Positions 22,626-34,969 of a stretch of DNA of 64,000 nucleotides are shown piece by piece; positions within the stretch are counted from its first letter, which is position 1, and each line of letters starts with the position of its first letter. Source of the stretch: Symsagittifera roscoffensis (Eukaryota; Xenacoelomorpha; Acoela; Convolutidae); contig NC_087066.1 of NCBI RefSeq assembly GCF_963678635.1, forward strand, positions 42,987,682 through 43,051,681, given 5' to 3'. Position numbers and translations under genes: made by a program. The notes below the pieces were generated by a model. That model was not told where the DNA came from. It worked only from the letters and a program-made list of their open reading frames with translations, and ran no database searches.

Positions 22626-23736
22626 CCCGCACTCAGTAAAAAGAGAAAAAAATCGACTATATTAAAATTTTAATCGTACTTTTAGCAAAATTATAATTAA
22701 TTATAAGCGCCAATTTTAGATGTTTACACGATTTATAATCCTTTATCATCAAAAAATTTTTGGTGAAGTCTTAATGAATTAAAGTCATTTATAATTGATT
22801 ATAAAGTTTCCGAAAATCTCTTATAACCTATTATAATAGATTATAATCCCTTTTTCTATCAAAAAATTATCTCGCAAAAAAAATCAATCAATATTAAATA
22901 TAACTTGGCGATTCGGAATGAACACACAGTAAATATAAAGTTTAATTCAAGCCTAAGCAATATGCGGGGCGGATCTAGTTTTTTTTCGAGGTGAGGTTTT
23001 TCAGAAAAATTTTGAAAATTAACAACTTTTTTTTGGATCGACCAAATTGACTGTCTGAGCTCTCTCCAAATCTTAAAAAGAACCTGTTTCCGTCGACATT
23101 TCTGCTCCGCAGTCAAAATTTTATTAATTATTCAAAAAAACAGTCTCAAAAAGGCGTTTTTAGGCACTGTTTGGAAAATTTTGACCCAAAAATTGCAAAA
23201 TTGCGTTTTTTGCCCAGTTTTTTCAAAAGTTTGCCTGCGGCGCAGAATCTTAGACGAAAGAGTCTTTAGAAAATGTTTACGCTCTCTCACCAAAAAAAGG
23301 ATATCTCAAAATGGTTAAAAGGGGGGACCATTTGGGTCGGCAGAGGCTAGAATCCTCCCGCCCACCTCCCTAAATCCGCCCCTGGCCTAAGTACAAAATT
23401 ACTATTTCGTTTAGTTCAGTAACCAACTGAAAAGCACTCGAAACAGAACAAAAATAAAACGAAAGGAAGCGATGACAATTTTTAAACAATAACGTATTTT
23501 AATCCATTATAATGGATTATAATTCAAAAAAATTTGAAAAAAAAAACACTTTCGAAAATTAATCGATTAGACTCGATTAATTTCAATTTTATTGAAATTT
23601 AGTTTTCGGAAGAAAATTAACATTATAATCCATTTTTAATCGATTATCATCAATTTTTTTTTGTTTTTTTGACATTTATGAGGACTGACAATGAAAATCC
23701 ATTATATTCTATTTTTTCTCTTATTACTGAGTACGG
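22626..23736. mobile_element. TIR element D
   Basis: Left end CCCGCACTCAGTAAAAAGAG, right end as in the other copies; TA left, TT right. It abuts the C-terminal end of the most complete Bel/Pao copy. Confidence 0.6.
22965..23384 (+). mobile_element. hAT-like MITE nested in TIR element D
   Basis: CGGGGCGGATCTAG at the left, TAAATCCGCCCCTG at the right. Confidence 0.7.
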
Positions 23737-23839
23737 TTTTCAAAAAAACTATCCTCCAGAAACGCTTTGACCGCCATCAACATTGACGACCAACATGTAC
23801 AAGCCATTTTACGATACCCGTTGCAAAAGGCGTTGCAAA

Positions 23840-24990
23840 AAAATTCAAAAAACCTTAACAAAACGGTAGCGGGGCGGTTGAAGGTGCCGTAAGCCGTTCT
23901 CACGGTCACCACTCGTGTTGTACCATCTCCTCCTGGATGTTCCTCCACCAGACGTACGATCGGCCATATACCTCGCGGCGTGATGTCTTTGAGTAACCAC
24001 ACTATGTGTGCAACCTTCAATGGTGGCTGCATTTCATTCCACTTGGGGCGTTTCATTAGTGAAGGTAGATATTCTTTTTTTAACCGTTTCCACAGGTGGT
24101 CATCATCTAATGAACGTTGGTCCAATTGTTGTATACCCCTGGTAGAAGGCTGCTGAATGGTCGTTGAATGAGAAAATGATTTATTGTCAGTGGCTCGCCA
24201 TTTTCTGGGTAGTCACTTACAAGTGTCAAGGATCACGACTTCAGTATCATTTCGGTTTGGGTTAAAACTGTCCGAAGAACATCAAGGGTGAGTTTTGCGA
24301 TCCATGAATGATAAAGATTTTTTTCTTGGCAATCTGAATCAAGCGTTCCCAAGCGCCACCGAAATGAGGTCCATATGGCGGGTTGAAGAAACATCGGATG
24401 TTTTGCCGTTGTAGTTTAAAAGAGCAGGCTCTATTGCGAACAAAATTTATGGCACCTTATACTTCTTTGGATACTCCAACAAAATTGTTTTTCCGTTGTC
24501 GCTGTTGAGTGTTTTTGGAGTTCTCTGTCTAGCCGTAATCCAACCTATTGCATTCATAAATGAATCCTTGTTCAGATTTGGACAGTTTTCAAAATGAACA
24601 GCTCTAGTTGCAAAACAAGTGAAAATAATCCCGTAAAGCTTCTTAATGTCTACTCTGTTTTCAATGTAGAAGGGGCCAAAAAAAAATACCCCAGTAATAG
24701 TGAACAGGAAAAGATGATTTTCGTCAAGGTATCGCTCAAGTGGTAATGGTACAATGATGGACTGGAGGTTGTATGCTTTGTATCGTTGACATAGGAAACA
24801 GTGACGAGCGATTCAACAAAGAGCTTGTCGTACCCCAATGCTTTGGTTGCGCTGCTGCCGAACGATTTGATGAAATTTTGACCTTGATGCATGCAAATCT
24901 GGTGCGCATGCTGTGGATAGAGTTTAATTGTTGAATGGCCTACAAAACACCTGACCGTCTGGCCACATTAATTACAACTTGACTGTCTGG
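23840..24990 (-). pseudogene. Bel/Pao integrase and C-terminal domain
   Basis: Short open stretches show FLAPSTLKT (the usual GPF block decayed), the WRLGSLDSD/AWERLIQ-like region seen as FGGAWERL in intact relatives, and the C-terminal domain LDDDHLWKRLKKEYLPSL...NEMQPPLKVA...PRGIWPIVRLVEEHPGGDG in 24125-23724. This last domain is very characteristic of Bel/Pao. The reading frame is interrupted several times. Confidence 0.85.
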
Positions 24991-24999
24991 CCACATTAA

Positions 25000-25329
25000 T
25001 CACAATTTGACTGTCTGGCCATATGTGTACTTCAGGATCAACGTTAAGCTGAAGTTGTTCTTTGCAAATGTGACTAGTAGAAGTTCAATTGTTGCTGCTT
25101 CAAGCTCTAATTTTGGAATACTCAGCTGCATGATTGGAGCTACTTTGCTCTTGCCTTTTACATAGTGAGTTACCAATTGGTATTCTGGTTGATGTTCGAC
25201 TCTGACGTAAACGACAGCTGACGTTCCTATAAAGGAAGCATCCGTGAACGTATGAAGTTGAACACTTTGCCGTATTGCTAAGTGCCATCTGAAAAGTGTT
25301 TGCGAAGGAATAATTGGTTTCATTGACAC
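25000..25329 (-). pseudogene. Bel/Pao RNase H
   Basis: 109 codons containing FTDASFIGTSAVVYVR (first catalytic Asp), GKSKVAPIMQLSIPKLELEAA (Glu block), the hallmark of Bel/Pao RNase H. Parallel copies lie at 15,113-15,442, 16,151-16,480 and 20,574-20,903. Confidence 0.85.
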
Positions 25330-25478
25330 AAAATCTTAGCAGCTTTTGTAGTTCTAGTCCACGAGTCCCAAGAATGTCCTAATTCGAGTTCCATGAATTG
25401 CCTGATTTTCAAAATGATGGCAAAATTGCTTTGCACAAAATGGCTACTGGTGCTAATATTCCCAAATTGAGTCTGTTG

Positions 25479-26300
25479 TCAAATTCCATTTTGTCCTAGA
25501 ACTCTATTTGTTGGCCTAGGTATTTCCTTTTCCGAGGCTGGTAAAACATTAAGTACCTTGGTGCTGTTCAATTCGAACTGGTTTGAACCCGTCTTGTTGT
25601 AGGGCTTTTTTCGTCTAGAAAGCGGATCCAATGCGTCGTTGTATGGAGACGTTGAGTGAATGTAGTCGTCCATGTACACATTGTTTTGGTGGATTCAAAG
25701 ACAAGCGGAAAATTCGCGACGTTGTCTTTGGCACATAACATGTCTTATAACGTTATTGCGGTTATAGACAAAACGTAGCGCGGAACGGTTTTCTGCTTGT
25801 ATGGTGATTTGCATAAACATTTCTTCAATGTCAGCTAGTGTCGCAATACCAAAACTAGGAAACCGTAGAAGGACTCCAGCAAGGTTTGCAAGCAAATTTG
25901 GTCCTGTTAGCAGATTACAATTTAGAGATTGGGCTTTGATGTTGGAGGCAGCGTTAGAAATACGCCTGACCCTTCTCGGCTTTTTAAGTTTCTACTTCGT
26001 GGTGAGGCAGATACCACAACCTAGAAGGTGCTTCCTTGGTAAAAACTGCTTGCTGCGCGTAAGATTTTTCCAGGTTCGTAACTCACGTCTGTTCGTATAA
26101 TTTTTGTGAATCGTATTTTTGCGAGTCTTTCCTGCAATGGATGCAATTGTTTCAGAGCTAGACAGTAGTTGTTGATGAGATTTGTGTTGGGCTTCCAGGA
26201 AGATCTATTTTATATCGTTTATTCACAAGCCTTGTTGTGTTATCTAATATCTGGAGTGCAAACTTGTCTTCGCTGCTGTAGTTTTTGTCGGATGCAGTTA
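25479..26300 (-). pseudogene. Bel/Pao reverse transcriptase
   Basis: Blocks in order on the minus strand: NLAGVLLRF and ATLADIEEMF with motif A Asp (25895-25695), then YMDDYIHS, the RT motif C (25679-25479). The frame between them is broken. A parallel degenerate copy is at 21,100-21,870 and a fragment at 17,221-17,370. Confidence 0.8.
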
Positions 26301-26539
26301 TTCCGTTTTCCTCGATTTTACAAAATTGTTGTGCAAGGTAGTACAGAGGTTGTTCTGTTGTTTTGTTGCGAGTAACGTCGAAAACAAAAGATCGATGTTT
26401 TATTTTTGGTGAGTGTCGTTGATGTCTGCTTTCGTTCAGTTGGTATTCGCCGGCTAATGTCCATCCAATATTTTTTTTGTACAGCTGAAGTCATAAAATT
26501 GTTTCCTCTAAAAATCTGTAGAGGGTATGTAAACAAGAA

Positions 26540-26917
26540 TTAGGTTACATCAAGCAAAGCTTCAATTGTCCCATGGTCGAAGTGTGGAAAATGAATATAC
26601 CGAAGAGTGTCGGAAGAGCTGCAAATCTCGTTCAAGTTAAAAACGTCTGCCGACGTTATGTTCAAACAAGGAGTTGTTTTGTACAAGATAATCATAGAAA
26701 ATTTGATACCAAGTTTGTCATGAGATGAGATGTGAACAAGATTGTCAACCTTCGCAACTGGTATTTCATTTTCAATGTCGATACAACGAAGAGACATTGA
26801 TGTGAGTTTTATAGATGGAAGTTGCAGTATATCAATGATGGAGCTAAATTGGCTCCCGTCGTCAATTAATGCGCAAAGAGTTTTTATCGATCCACCATGG
26901 CAGAAAGAGACCGGCAA
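26540..26917 (-). pseudogene. Bel/Pao aspartic protease region
   Basis: A 125-codon open stretch has ALIDDGSQFSSI, which matches the D-x-GS active-site block of Bel/Pao proteases (DUF1758 type). A second strand-rich half follows. It should process the Gag-Pol polyprotein. Upstream and downstream frames are interrupted. Confidence 0.7.
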
Positions 26918-27339
26918 TAGTTCTAGTTGCTCAAACCATTGAGGTTGTTCTGAACAAAACTCGAAAATTTGCAGGCAGTGAACCCTCCCTTATTTCCTGC
27001 GCATTCAGTGTCTTTGTTTTGTTGCATTGACATCTCTGTTTCTTGTAGCTGATATTGTGATTTGTTAGAGTGCTGGGCACCATATTTGTTTAAGTCTAGT
27101 TGGTCTGGAAACCTTCTACTATTAGGATTTCACTCTTTGCTTTTTTGATTTAAATCAGCAGACTGTTGATTCAGGCTTCATTTTTCCTGGGGTGCGGTTT
27201 CACTACCATATACGGAGCCCCTAACTGGTCCTTTTAAGGTTGTGTGCATTGTGTTGTAAAACAAGTCATGGTGGGCGTTGACAACGAACGTTGATTTTTT
27301 AAACATGTTTGGGTGGTGAAGGCTTGTTTGATGAAATCC

Positions 27340-27774
27340 GTTGCACTCTTGACAACTGTTGTTTGAGACACAGCTGTTTTGGAAGCGATGAGGGATTAGG
27401 CAGTTGACACATAGTTCAAATTGTTTTACGATGCTGTAGCGTTGAGGTGGCGTAGAAGAACTGTATTGTGGGCACTGATTGATCTTATGTTCGTTCTTTC
27501 AGGAAAGGCATTGCTTGCATTTTGTTCTGTTTTGGTGGAAATTGTCCGATCTATTTGTTTTAAAAGCCCATGGGTTGGTTGAAATAACGTTTGAGGAACG
27601 AGGCGGTATGACGTTACTGATTAATGTTGAAGTATCTGCCTTATTGAAGAATCGAAATTGATTGTGGAGTTTGTCGTAGGTTTTGCACGCACTTCTATCA
27701 ATTTTGTATGTGTTAAAAACATCTGTGTCCGGTATTTTGCATCGAACGGTGTATTCTTTCCCTTTAAAAAGCAA
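27340..27774 (-). pseudogene. Bel/Pao gag C-terminal region with zinc knuckles
   Basis: An open stretch ends with a Cys-rich segment (CKQC, near 27,500). A second stretch at about 27,340-27,440 shows C-x2-C-x4-H-x5-C and then C-x2-C-x3-H...HH, the spacing seen in Bel/Pao nucleocapsid knuckles (CVNC...H...C, CQEC...H). These bind the element's RNA. Stops separate the parts. Confidence 0.65.
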
Positions 27775-27839
27775 ATCCTACGAGATGTTATTTCTGACAA
27801 GCTTTGTCAAAGTAGAAGAAATCAAACATGTATTAAAGT

Positions 27840-28817
27840 TCAAATTTTTGATGTTTTTGCACCATTTGTTTTAGGAAAAAGTGTCTGCTTTTGGTTACTG
27901 CTGGCCAGGTTTCTATTTTTTTGTATACGCTATGACGACAAAAAAGGAATCGCCAAAACGTGATTTAAGATCTTCTAGCGCTGGTTTATAGAAGACTGGG
28001 TTGCATGAGTACTCTTTGATTAGCTCTTTCGCCTTACCAGCCACAGCATTTTTTGGTGGGTAATTCTATGTGTACAATTGTTGTTTGTAATGCTATCAAC
28101 AGTTGCATTGAACATGCTCAACCAGTCATGAAAGACCAAAGGATCACTATCAAATGATGGAATTTGAATTGGTGGTAACTTGACTGTGTTTTTGAAGTCA
28201 ATTTTGTCTCTCTCTCTGTTATCTCGACATATGTCAAAATAGGTGGTTGGTTGTGGAAGAACGCTGGCTTGCCCTATAAACTCTGGCCATGTCGTTTGTG
28301 ACGAAATGTTTTGAATCAAAGATGGCTGGAGGAAAAATTTTGCAGGTTGGTGAGGATTGCTCCTTATCTCTCTGTTGTCTGGTAGAATCGCGTTATTCCA
28401 ACTTGGTTGTGAAGTTATTGACGCTGCGTTGATCATTGTCTGGTGCGGCATGCTGAATGTTGGTTGCATGAGAGGCTGAAGTTGAAGACCCCTTGGAACT
28501 GTTTGTGCTGAGTTTGACTTTGGGACAGTTGATGCCTCCCTTACTACTAAAAAACCGGATTCATATGAACCATTGGTTGCCATGAAGGTTGTGTTGATAT
28601 GACTGACCTGATGTGAGCAATTTTGATTTGGAAAGGTCAAGACTGTTTGCGTCATGATAAATCTGAATGTTAAATCCGCGGTTTTGATTGTCATTGTAGT
28701 AATTAGGTTTAGATCGGTATCTTTAGAGATATGATAAGAATGTCCGATACTGTAGAAAGTGTTTGGAAAAAAATCACTGTTTAATGCATGTTTGTCAGAA
28801 TTGTATCTTGGCCACAA
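27840..28817 (-). pseudogene. Bel/Pao gag, capsid-like region (DUF1759 type)
   Basis: The first part (28817-28020) is a low-complexity Gln/Pro/Ser-rich leader followed by KLPPIQIPSFDSDPLVFHDW, the typical start of the Bel/Pao gag core. A frameshift near 28,040 moves the next conserved stretch (a GKAKELI block followed by LEDLKSRFG) into another frame, so the gene is broken. The opening codon of the open stretch is not convincing as a true start, since the frame may extend from further upstream. Confidence 0.75.
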
Positions 28818-30183
28818 AAATTCAGTTGTTACTCACGGGTGTCCTTCAGATTGCATATTAGGGGTGTGATCTATACTAGAGGACGCCGCTAAATATTATT
28901 TCGATTGAAAATCATTTATAGATTGGTTGTTGGGAATGTGAGGCCTGTGCAACCATCGATCTGTGTAAGATTTTGTTTGTTCACCAGTTTTGCTGTTTCT
29001 GGTTTGGTTACTTATAGTGTGAAGGTAGTTCAGTTGAATGTATCTGCTGATGTAATTGGAAATTTGTTCTTTTGGCAAACTGTAGGTGCTCGTTGTGGAA
29101 TGGGTTCCGAGATCGATATTGTCTCTAGGTTACATGTGTAACACCACTTAGGTTATGAGGTTGCGGAGCAGTAAGTTGAAACGATGGGCTTTTCAACCCT
29201 GCTGTTTGATCTGTGCTGTTTGCTATATTGGGCTGCAATTGGTTGTAGACTACAGTTTCCGAACTTACATCGTCGTCAACCTCGGTTGTTGTATCCGTAC
29301 TCCTCTGTGAACCTGCATCTCCGAAGTTATTGACAATCATTCGTTTGTTTTGCTGGCATTGAGAAAAATCGTTGATGTTTGCAAAGCAGGGGGATGGAGG
29401 CTGCTGTCAAACATTCTTGTCTCTGTGAAAACATCTTGTCTGTTTGTCGGTTGTTCGTTGCTTCCGAAATGGTTATTAATTATTGCTGAGCTCAGGTTAG
29501 TTTGAGCCTGTCGTGGTTGATGATGTAAAACGTTGTATCCATAGTGTGATTCTTAACGTCGTATCTATGGCTTGTTTCTGCTCGCCTATCGTCTGGAAGT
29601 GAATAGCTTGTTTCTACTTGTTGATTTTCTGGATTTGAGGATGGCATGTCGGCGTGCGCGTTGTCTGATTTCGTGTTTATTCTCTTGAAGTTCTGAACAA
29701 GTTGGGCGTTGTATTGCGGCAGTGAGTTGTTATCGTTGATGTAGTTGTAAGAGGCGTACTGCCATGTCTAGAGCTGTTGACGTGACAAATTTATTTTGTT
29801 CGGGTGATCCGGTGTCCAAGATTTCCCCTGACAGTTGATTGAGTTCCTGCAATCTGGATTAAGCTGCTGCCACTAAATAACTCAAGGAACGTGTTGATTT
29901 TACTGAGCAGAAGTTTTTCTCCAAGATGTCGAGAGATCCGTTGAATTGCATTTAGCAAATGCGGAATCTGTTCCACGCCGACATAGTTTTTTGCAATTGA
30001 AGTTGTTCGTCAAAGAGCCTGTCGTATGTATATTGTGGCAACGGTTTTAAAAACTGAGGCAATGCTCAAATTAGATAGAAAGAAGGAAATTAAACAAAAC
30101 GAGGATTCGATTAAGATTTATAAAACGTTTTTCTTAGAACAAAATTCCTATCTTTGTGTATATTTTATTATGATTTCTTTTGT

Positions 30184-30590
30184 TATGTTTTATAACTCAG
30201 GCATGCGCAATCAATGCCAAACAAATTTTGAAAAACAATCAATGAGTTGTTTTATGAACTGACAAAGATATTTTTTGTTATGTTTTTGCTTAGGTCCACC
30301 AAAAAAAATTGTTATCTATAGCTCAAGGGTAGGTTCAAGTTTTCAGGTGGTAGTTTAAAATCAAGTCAAATGTTAAATTTAGGTGCAACTTTCACATAAA
30401 CTCTTAGTCATTTTATGTTTTTTATTCCAGTCATGCGCAATCAAAGCCAAAAAAAATTGAAAAAAAATAATCAAAGAAGTGTTCTATAAACTATCAAACA
30501 AATTTTTGTTATGTTTCGAATAGAACGACCAAAAACTAACTATCTATATTTCAAGTCCGGTTTCGAAATTAAAGGCGTTAAATTTCTAAA
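30184..30590. repeat. Imperfect tandem duplication, period about 230 bp
   Basis: CATGCGCAATCAA occurs at 30202 and 30432 with matching sequence on both sides (TTATGAACTGACAAAGATAT versus CTATAAACTATCAAACAAAT). Confidence 0.75.
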
Positions 30591-31919
30591 TCCAACCAAA
30601 AGCCAATGCTAAATTTTTTTTAATTGCAATACTCAAATGCAATTCTAGCCACCTTCTTAACTAAATATAGTATTCATATGCTGCAGCATCATGGGCCGGT
30701 ACATTCGTTACTTTTCTACAATGTCAAAACACATTTCAACGAAAAAAAATGCACGAAAATGCTATTAGTTTTGTTTGCTTTAATTATTCAAATTCATCTT
30801 TTGCTTTTACGTACGAATAATTCGAAACAATTTTTTTTATGTTATATTTTGCGAAGATAAATTTACAACTTAACAAGATCAATTACCAAGTAAAACAACA
30901 AAAGTTTGTTTGTTTTCAGTATTTTCAAAATGGGAGTTAGTTTATATCTCTACCAGTCAATTAGGACACAGTTTCTTTAAGGGGATTGTAATAAGTTGTC
31001 AAAAATGTGTGAAAAAAATGCGACGACAATCCAGGGTTAAGCTTCAAAAAAAATATTCGCCCACATCTAATCTTGGTTTTTTTTGCTTGTATTTGGTTCA
31101 ACTATTCCTCTTCATCTTGTTTTCAATTCTTTCTTCATTTCTTCCAGTTTTCATGAAGGAAACGCCCAAGCTCCAGCTGAATATACAAATAGTTCAAACC
31201 AAGAAAACCATTCAAATTTCACAACGGAATCAGCATTGAGTAATTATCACTACCATACGTTTGAATGACGAGAATTCAGTCTTTCGAACGATTATTCGAA
31301 ACATTTCCAGAATATACACTTGTACCTCTGTATTGTATTGCTAGAATGATTGTTTTATATCGTTGTTTGGTGTTGCTGTGTTGAATTGCTGGTTTTTTTA
31401 AAAGGGGGATTGTTTTCTTTCTTGAATGTTAAAAAAGCTCTGTGATCTGTAAGGCTGAGCAAAAATCAAAGAGATCGTCTTTTTTTCTCACCAAAACATG
31501 TAATTGACTTGTCACTTTACGACAAAACAAGGCTCCAAGAGTCAATTTTCTTAGTTCTGTTTTATTTCGAGAGTGTCTAAATCAAAAAGATTACAAATGT
31601 TTGATCACAGTGACTTTTGATTCACAAAGGTTGGGGGAAATGTAATTGCTTCGGCAAGATCCGATACCGTAAATTCGGATGGGGGAGAGAATAACGTTGT
31701 TTGCAAGGACAGGAACTGCTGGAAAGAAAACTAGGTGACTCAAACTTTTTTGAAAGATTTAATTTTGACGCTCTACCAATTGACGCTTGACCAGTGACGC
31801 TTTACATTTTGCTTGTGGTTTAATTATAGAAGATGTTCTCGAATTATTCTTGATGAGTTTGCACGTTGTTGGAATTAATTGACTATTATCATACTTTTTT
31901 TGGCATTTTGTGAATTTTA

Positions 31920-32490
31920 AGTGGATTCCGCATTAAGCCAAAAACAGAACTGTTGCAAAATCCGCAGGATTGCTTTTCTTTTTTCATAATTTTTGCTTTT
32001 TTGGACTTTACGAAAAAATAGCTAAAACACTTTATTGGTCAAAACTGCTCCAAAAATAAGCAATTTTACCAAATTTGCAACAAAGTTTGTGGAAACCACA
32101 ACAGTTGTTGCGGAATCCGGATCATTTTGTGGAATCCGTGAACAAATAGTTTTATAACGTGTTTAGTAATTTTAAGTTGTCCTGGGATCCGCCTTTGTGA
32201 CTGAAAACCGCAAATTTAACGCGGAATCCGCAAATTGTAAGCAAATTCCGTAAATGGTAAGCGGAATCCGCATGAAATTGCGGAATCGAATTATGTTTCC
32301 GGAGTCCGGTTGCATTTGCAAAAACCGGCTCAACTGCCTACATCCGCACGTTGCTTAATCCGTAATAAAACTAATGTGCCGACAAAGTATACGTTACAGA
32401 TAATTGTCGAGGAATCCACGAAAATTTTGTAAGTGGAATCCATTTTCTTACTGAAAACATGTTTAAAGACGTGTTTCTGGATTCCGGGAA
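31920..32490. repeat. Cluster of GGAATCC(G) words
   Basis: At least a dozen close matches to GCGGAATCCG or its complement in about 570 bp, for example near 31,922, 32,110, 32,130, 32,220, 32,262, 32,412, 32,437 and 32,477. Spacing is irregular. Confidence 0.6.
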
Positions 32491-33524
32491 CATACAGACA
32501 CAACATTGTGCACCTTGTGTAGTTTTGCAAATACTACACGAACATAAAAAAAATATTGTTTCAAATATTTACTTAAGATTAGAGTGGATTTATTTTCACT
32601 TCCAATTTGTCAGCCCTACGAATAATATTCCAATTTTTTTCTTTCTTTCAAAACTGGGTTCCTTTTAAAATATTCAATATTTTTACAGACTATTTCTTTG
32701 GAAATCATTGAGAAATGATGTCGCCAGACAAACTGACCGGTTAAAAAGTTCTGCCTTGAAAAGTAGACAATGAAGCGATAAGTACCCGGTCCTTTTGGAG
32801 CCTAAGAAGACACAAAGAAAAAGAACACTTGTAAATCAAAGACTGAAAAAATAAAAACTTTTTGATATAAAAAAAGTTTCAAAAAAAACTAGTGAAAACT
32901 TTCCAAAGACCAAAAGATGAAACAGATATCAGATGAAACAAATTCTATGGAGATTAGAAGTAGATAAAGGTACTTCGAAGCATTCTTCTCTTGAAGTTGA
33001 ACCTGTCTAAAATCTTTTTGATTTTATAATCCAATCTCATTGTCACTCACCAGTCGAGTTAACCCTTTCTGGAATAATTTTTTTTTCGTTTGTTTCTCTT
33101 TAGTTTATAAATTTATTAAGATACCATTTTAGAATTATTATAACTACCCAAAAAATAAAAGCAGCAACACGGATCTAAACGAACTGATGGCCCAATACTC
33201 TGAGAAGCAATATGTGAAAAAATCTATCAGCAACCTAGAAACGGACAAAACGCAAATGAAATGTTAGTGTAAATGTAAAAACTAGGTACTGACCTCAACC
33301 CTATTGGTACTAAAGACAGTTGTTGATCAATTGCTTAAATCATTTATGTTTAACTATCCTTTACATAAATTCATACTCTCTTCTAACTAAAACTTTAAAC
33401 TATGGCTACTGTCACGCAAATTGAAGATCTTAGTTGAGACTCATAACTTAGGCTAGATTACTAAGCAATCAACCAGTAATGAACGCTTAGTAAACTATCT
33501 AGTGCACAGTTTGGCGTCGTAAAA

Positions 33525-33880
33525 CCAATTTTTTTGTATATTTCATTTGAAAGCGCAAAAATGTATATTTGTAACTTCAGCATGTTCTCAAAAAAAGTGT
33601 TTTTTGAATTGTGCTGCTGCCGTCAATGGAATAGTTCTGTAGTAGTTTTTTGTTTGTGTCAAGTTTTTTTTGCTTATGTCTTTTCATAGCCAAAAGGTCA
33701 AGTTTTTTTGTTAATGTCATCATTTCAAAGCGGAAAAACTTATATTTATAATCTTCAGCATGTTCTCAAAATATTGGTTTCTGAATTGTGCTGCTGCCGT
33801 CACTGGAGTATTGCTGGAGTAATTTTTGCTCGCACTTAGAATAATTTTAGCCCTTGTAGCAGTGGATACCCATGGTTCAG
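33525..33880. repeat. Imperfect tandem duplication, period about 178 bp
   Basis: CATGTTCTCAAAA at 33581 and 33759, each followed by GAATTGTGCTGCTGCCGTCA. Confidence 0.8.
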
Positions 33881-34122
33881 TTTGAATATAACTTGATCCT
33901 CCAATCTTCTCTGTTGACGTCGCATTTTTCGTTTGCTTTTTATAAGATTCCTCTTTATTTGCTTCCTTTTTTAGATTAAGTCTACTTGGTATACCTCTTC
34001 TGCTCTTTTGGTTAGTTCGCAGTGTTTGCTGTTTGCCTCACGATTGTCCTGATTCATTTACACCAAAGAAATTACCTGAGTCTCTTCGCTTTAGCCTATC
34101 GAAAGTGAAACATGCAACCACT

Positions 34123-34546
34123 CAGGGGCGGATCTAGGGTTTTCTCAGGGGATGGATTTTCAAAAAAAGTTTCAAAACTGCAAAACTTTTGTCAATCTTT
34201 TTAATAAGGTTGGTCACATTTATTTTCCAAGCTCTCCCAGAGCAATAAAAAAACCCCTGTTTCGGCCAGAATACTGCGCCGCAGTCAAAATACTAAAAAT
34301 CAAACAGGCCAAAAATACATTTTTAGGCACTTTTGGAAAATTTTGTCCAAAAAAAAGCAATTTTTGGCGCTGACTCTCCCCTCAAAGTTAATATAAATTG
34401 GCGACAAAGGCGCTTTTAGAAAAATTTTAGGGTTCGTCACCAAAAAAAATGGATATCTCAAATTGTACAAGGGGGATCCTTTGAGTCGCCAGGGTCGAAT
34501 CCCTGAGGGAAGGCGTCCGTCCCCACCCCCCATAAACCCGCCCCTG
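34123..34546 (+). mobile_element. hAT-like MITE
   Basis: 424 bp from CAGGGGCGGATCTAGG to AACCCGCCCCTG, flanked by CAACCACT and TGACCACT (6 of 8 match). Confidence 0.75.
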
Positions 34547-34559
34547 TGACCACTCAATT

Positions 34560-34969
34560 TAAAACTGCCTAGAACTGCTCAATTATTTTCCATTCATGTT
34601 GTTTCCACGTCAATTAGAAAGTTTTTTACGGAAGTTGTCATTTTTACGGAGAGTTAGTGGAATAGGTTAATCCTATAGTCAAATTACAGTGTCTTTTAGT
34701 TCGGTAACCAACTGAAAAGCACACAAAACAAAACAAAAATAAACCGAAATGAAGCGATGACATTTTTTGAACAATAATGGATTATAATCCTTATAATAGA
34801 ATAAAATTCGAGAAAATTTGAGAAAATAATATAATGATTTTTATTGTTTCGAAAAATAGTAACATTATAATCCATTTTCAATCGATTATAATCAATTCTT
34901 TTTGAAATTTATGGAGACTGAGTATAAAACCCATTATAATCTATTATTTTCTCTTTTTACTCAGTGCGG
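34560..34969. mobile_element. TIR element, right half, isolated copy
   Basis: From about 34,665 the sequence follows the right half of the other copies and ends CTCAGTGCGGG at 34,969. It is the only copy outside the Bel/Pao cluster. A hAT-like MITE sits directly left of it, as in the nested arrangement, but the left TIR was not found. Confidence 0.5.

Larger units (their letters stand above)
23739..29980 (-). mobile_element. Bel/Pao LTR retrotransposon, most complete copy; degenerate
   Basis: Reading the minus strand, gag, zinc knuckles, aspartic protease, RT, RNase H, integrase and the integrase C-terminal domain follow in the order of Bel/Pao elements. All are interrupted by stops or frameshifts. 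The right limit is uncertain; coding-like sequence fades near 29,980. I could not find matching LTRs: the element abuts TIR element D on the left, and nothing resembling that sequence appears near 30,000. Seven or more partial copies occur to the left in this window. Confidence 0.85.
29981..34122. other. No gene recognised
   Basis: AT-rich sequence with the two small tandem duplications and the GGAATCC-word cluster listed separately. ORFs here are short and show no known domain. Confidence 0.6.

Noticed and set aside
28905-29141. Plus-strand ORFs across the Bel/Pao leader
   Set aside because: Antisense to the Gln/Pro-rich gag leader, with no independent support.
1-29980. A CRISPR-like or integron-like array, given regular repeats
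   Set aside because: Monomers are tandem with no unique spacers, and the DNA is clearly animal.
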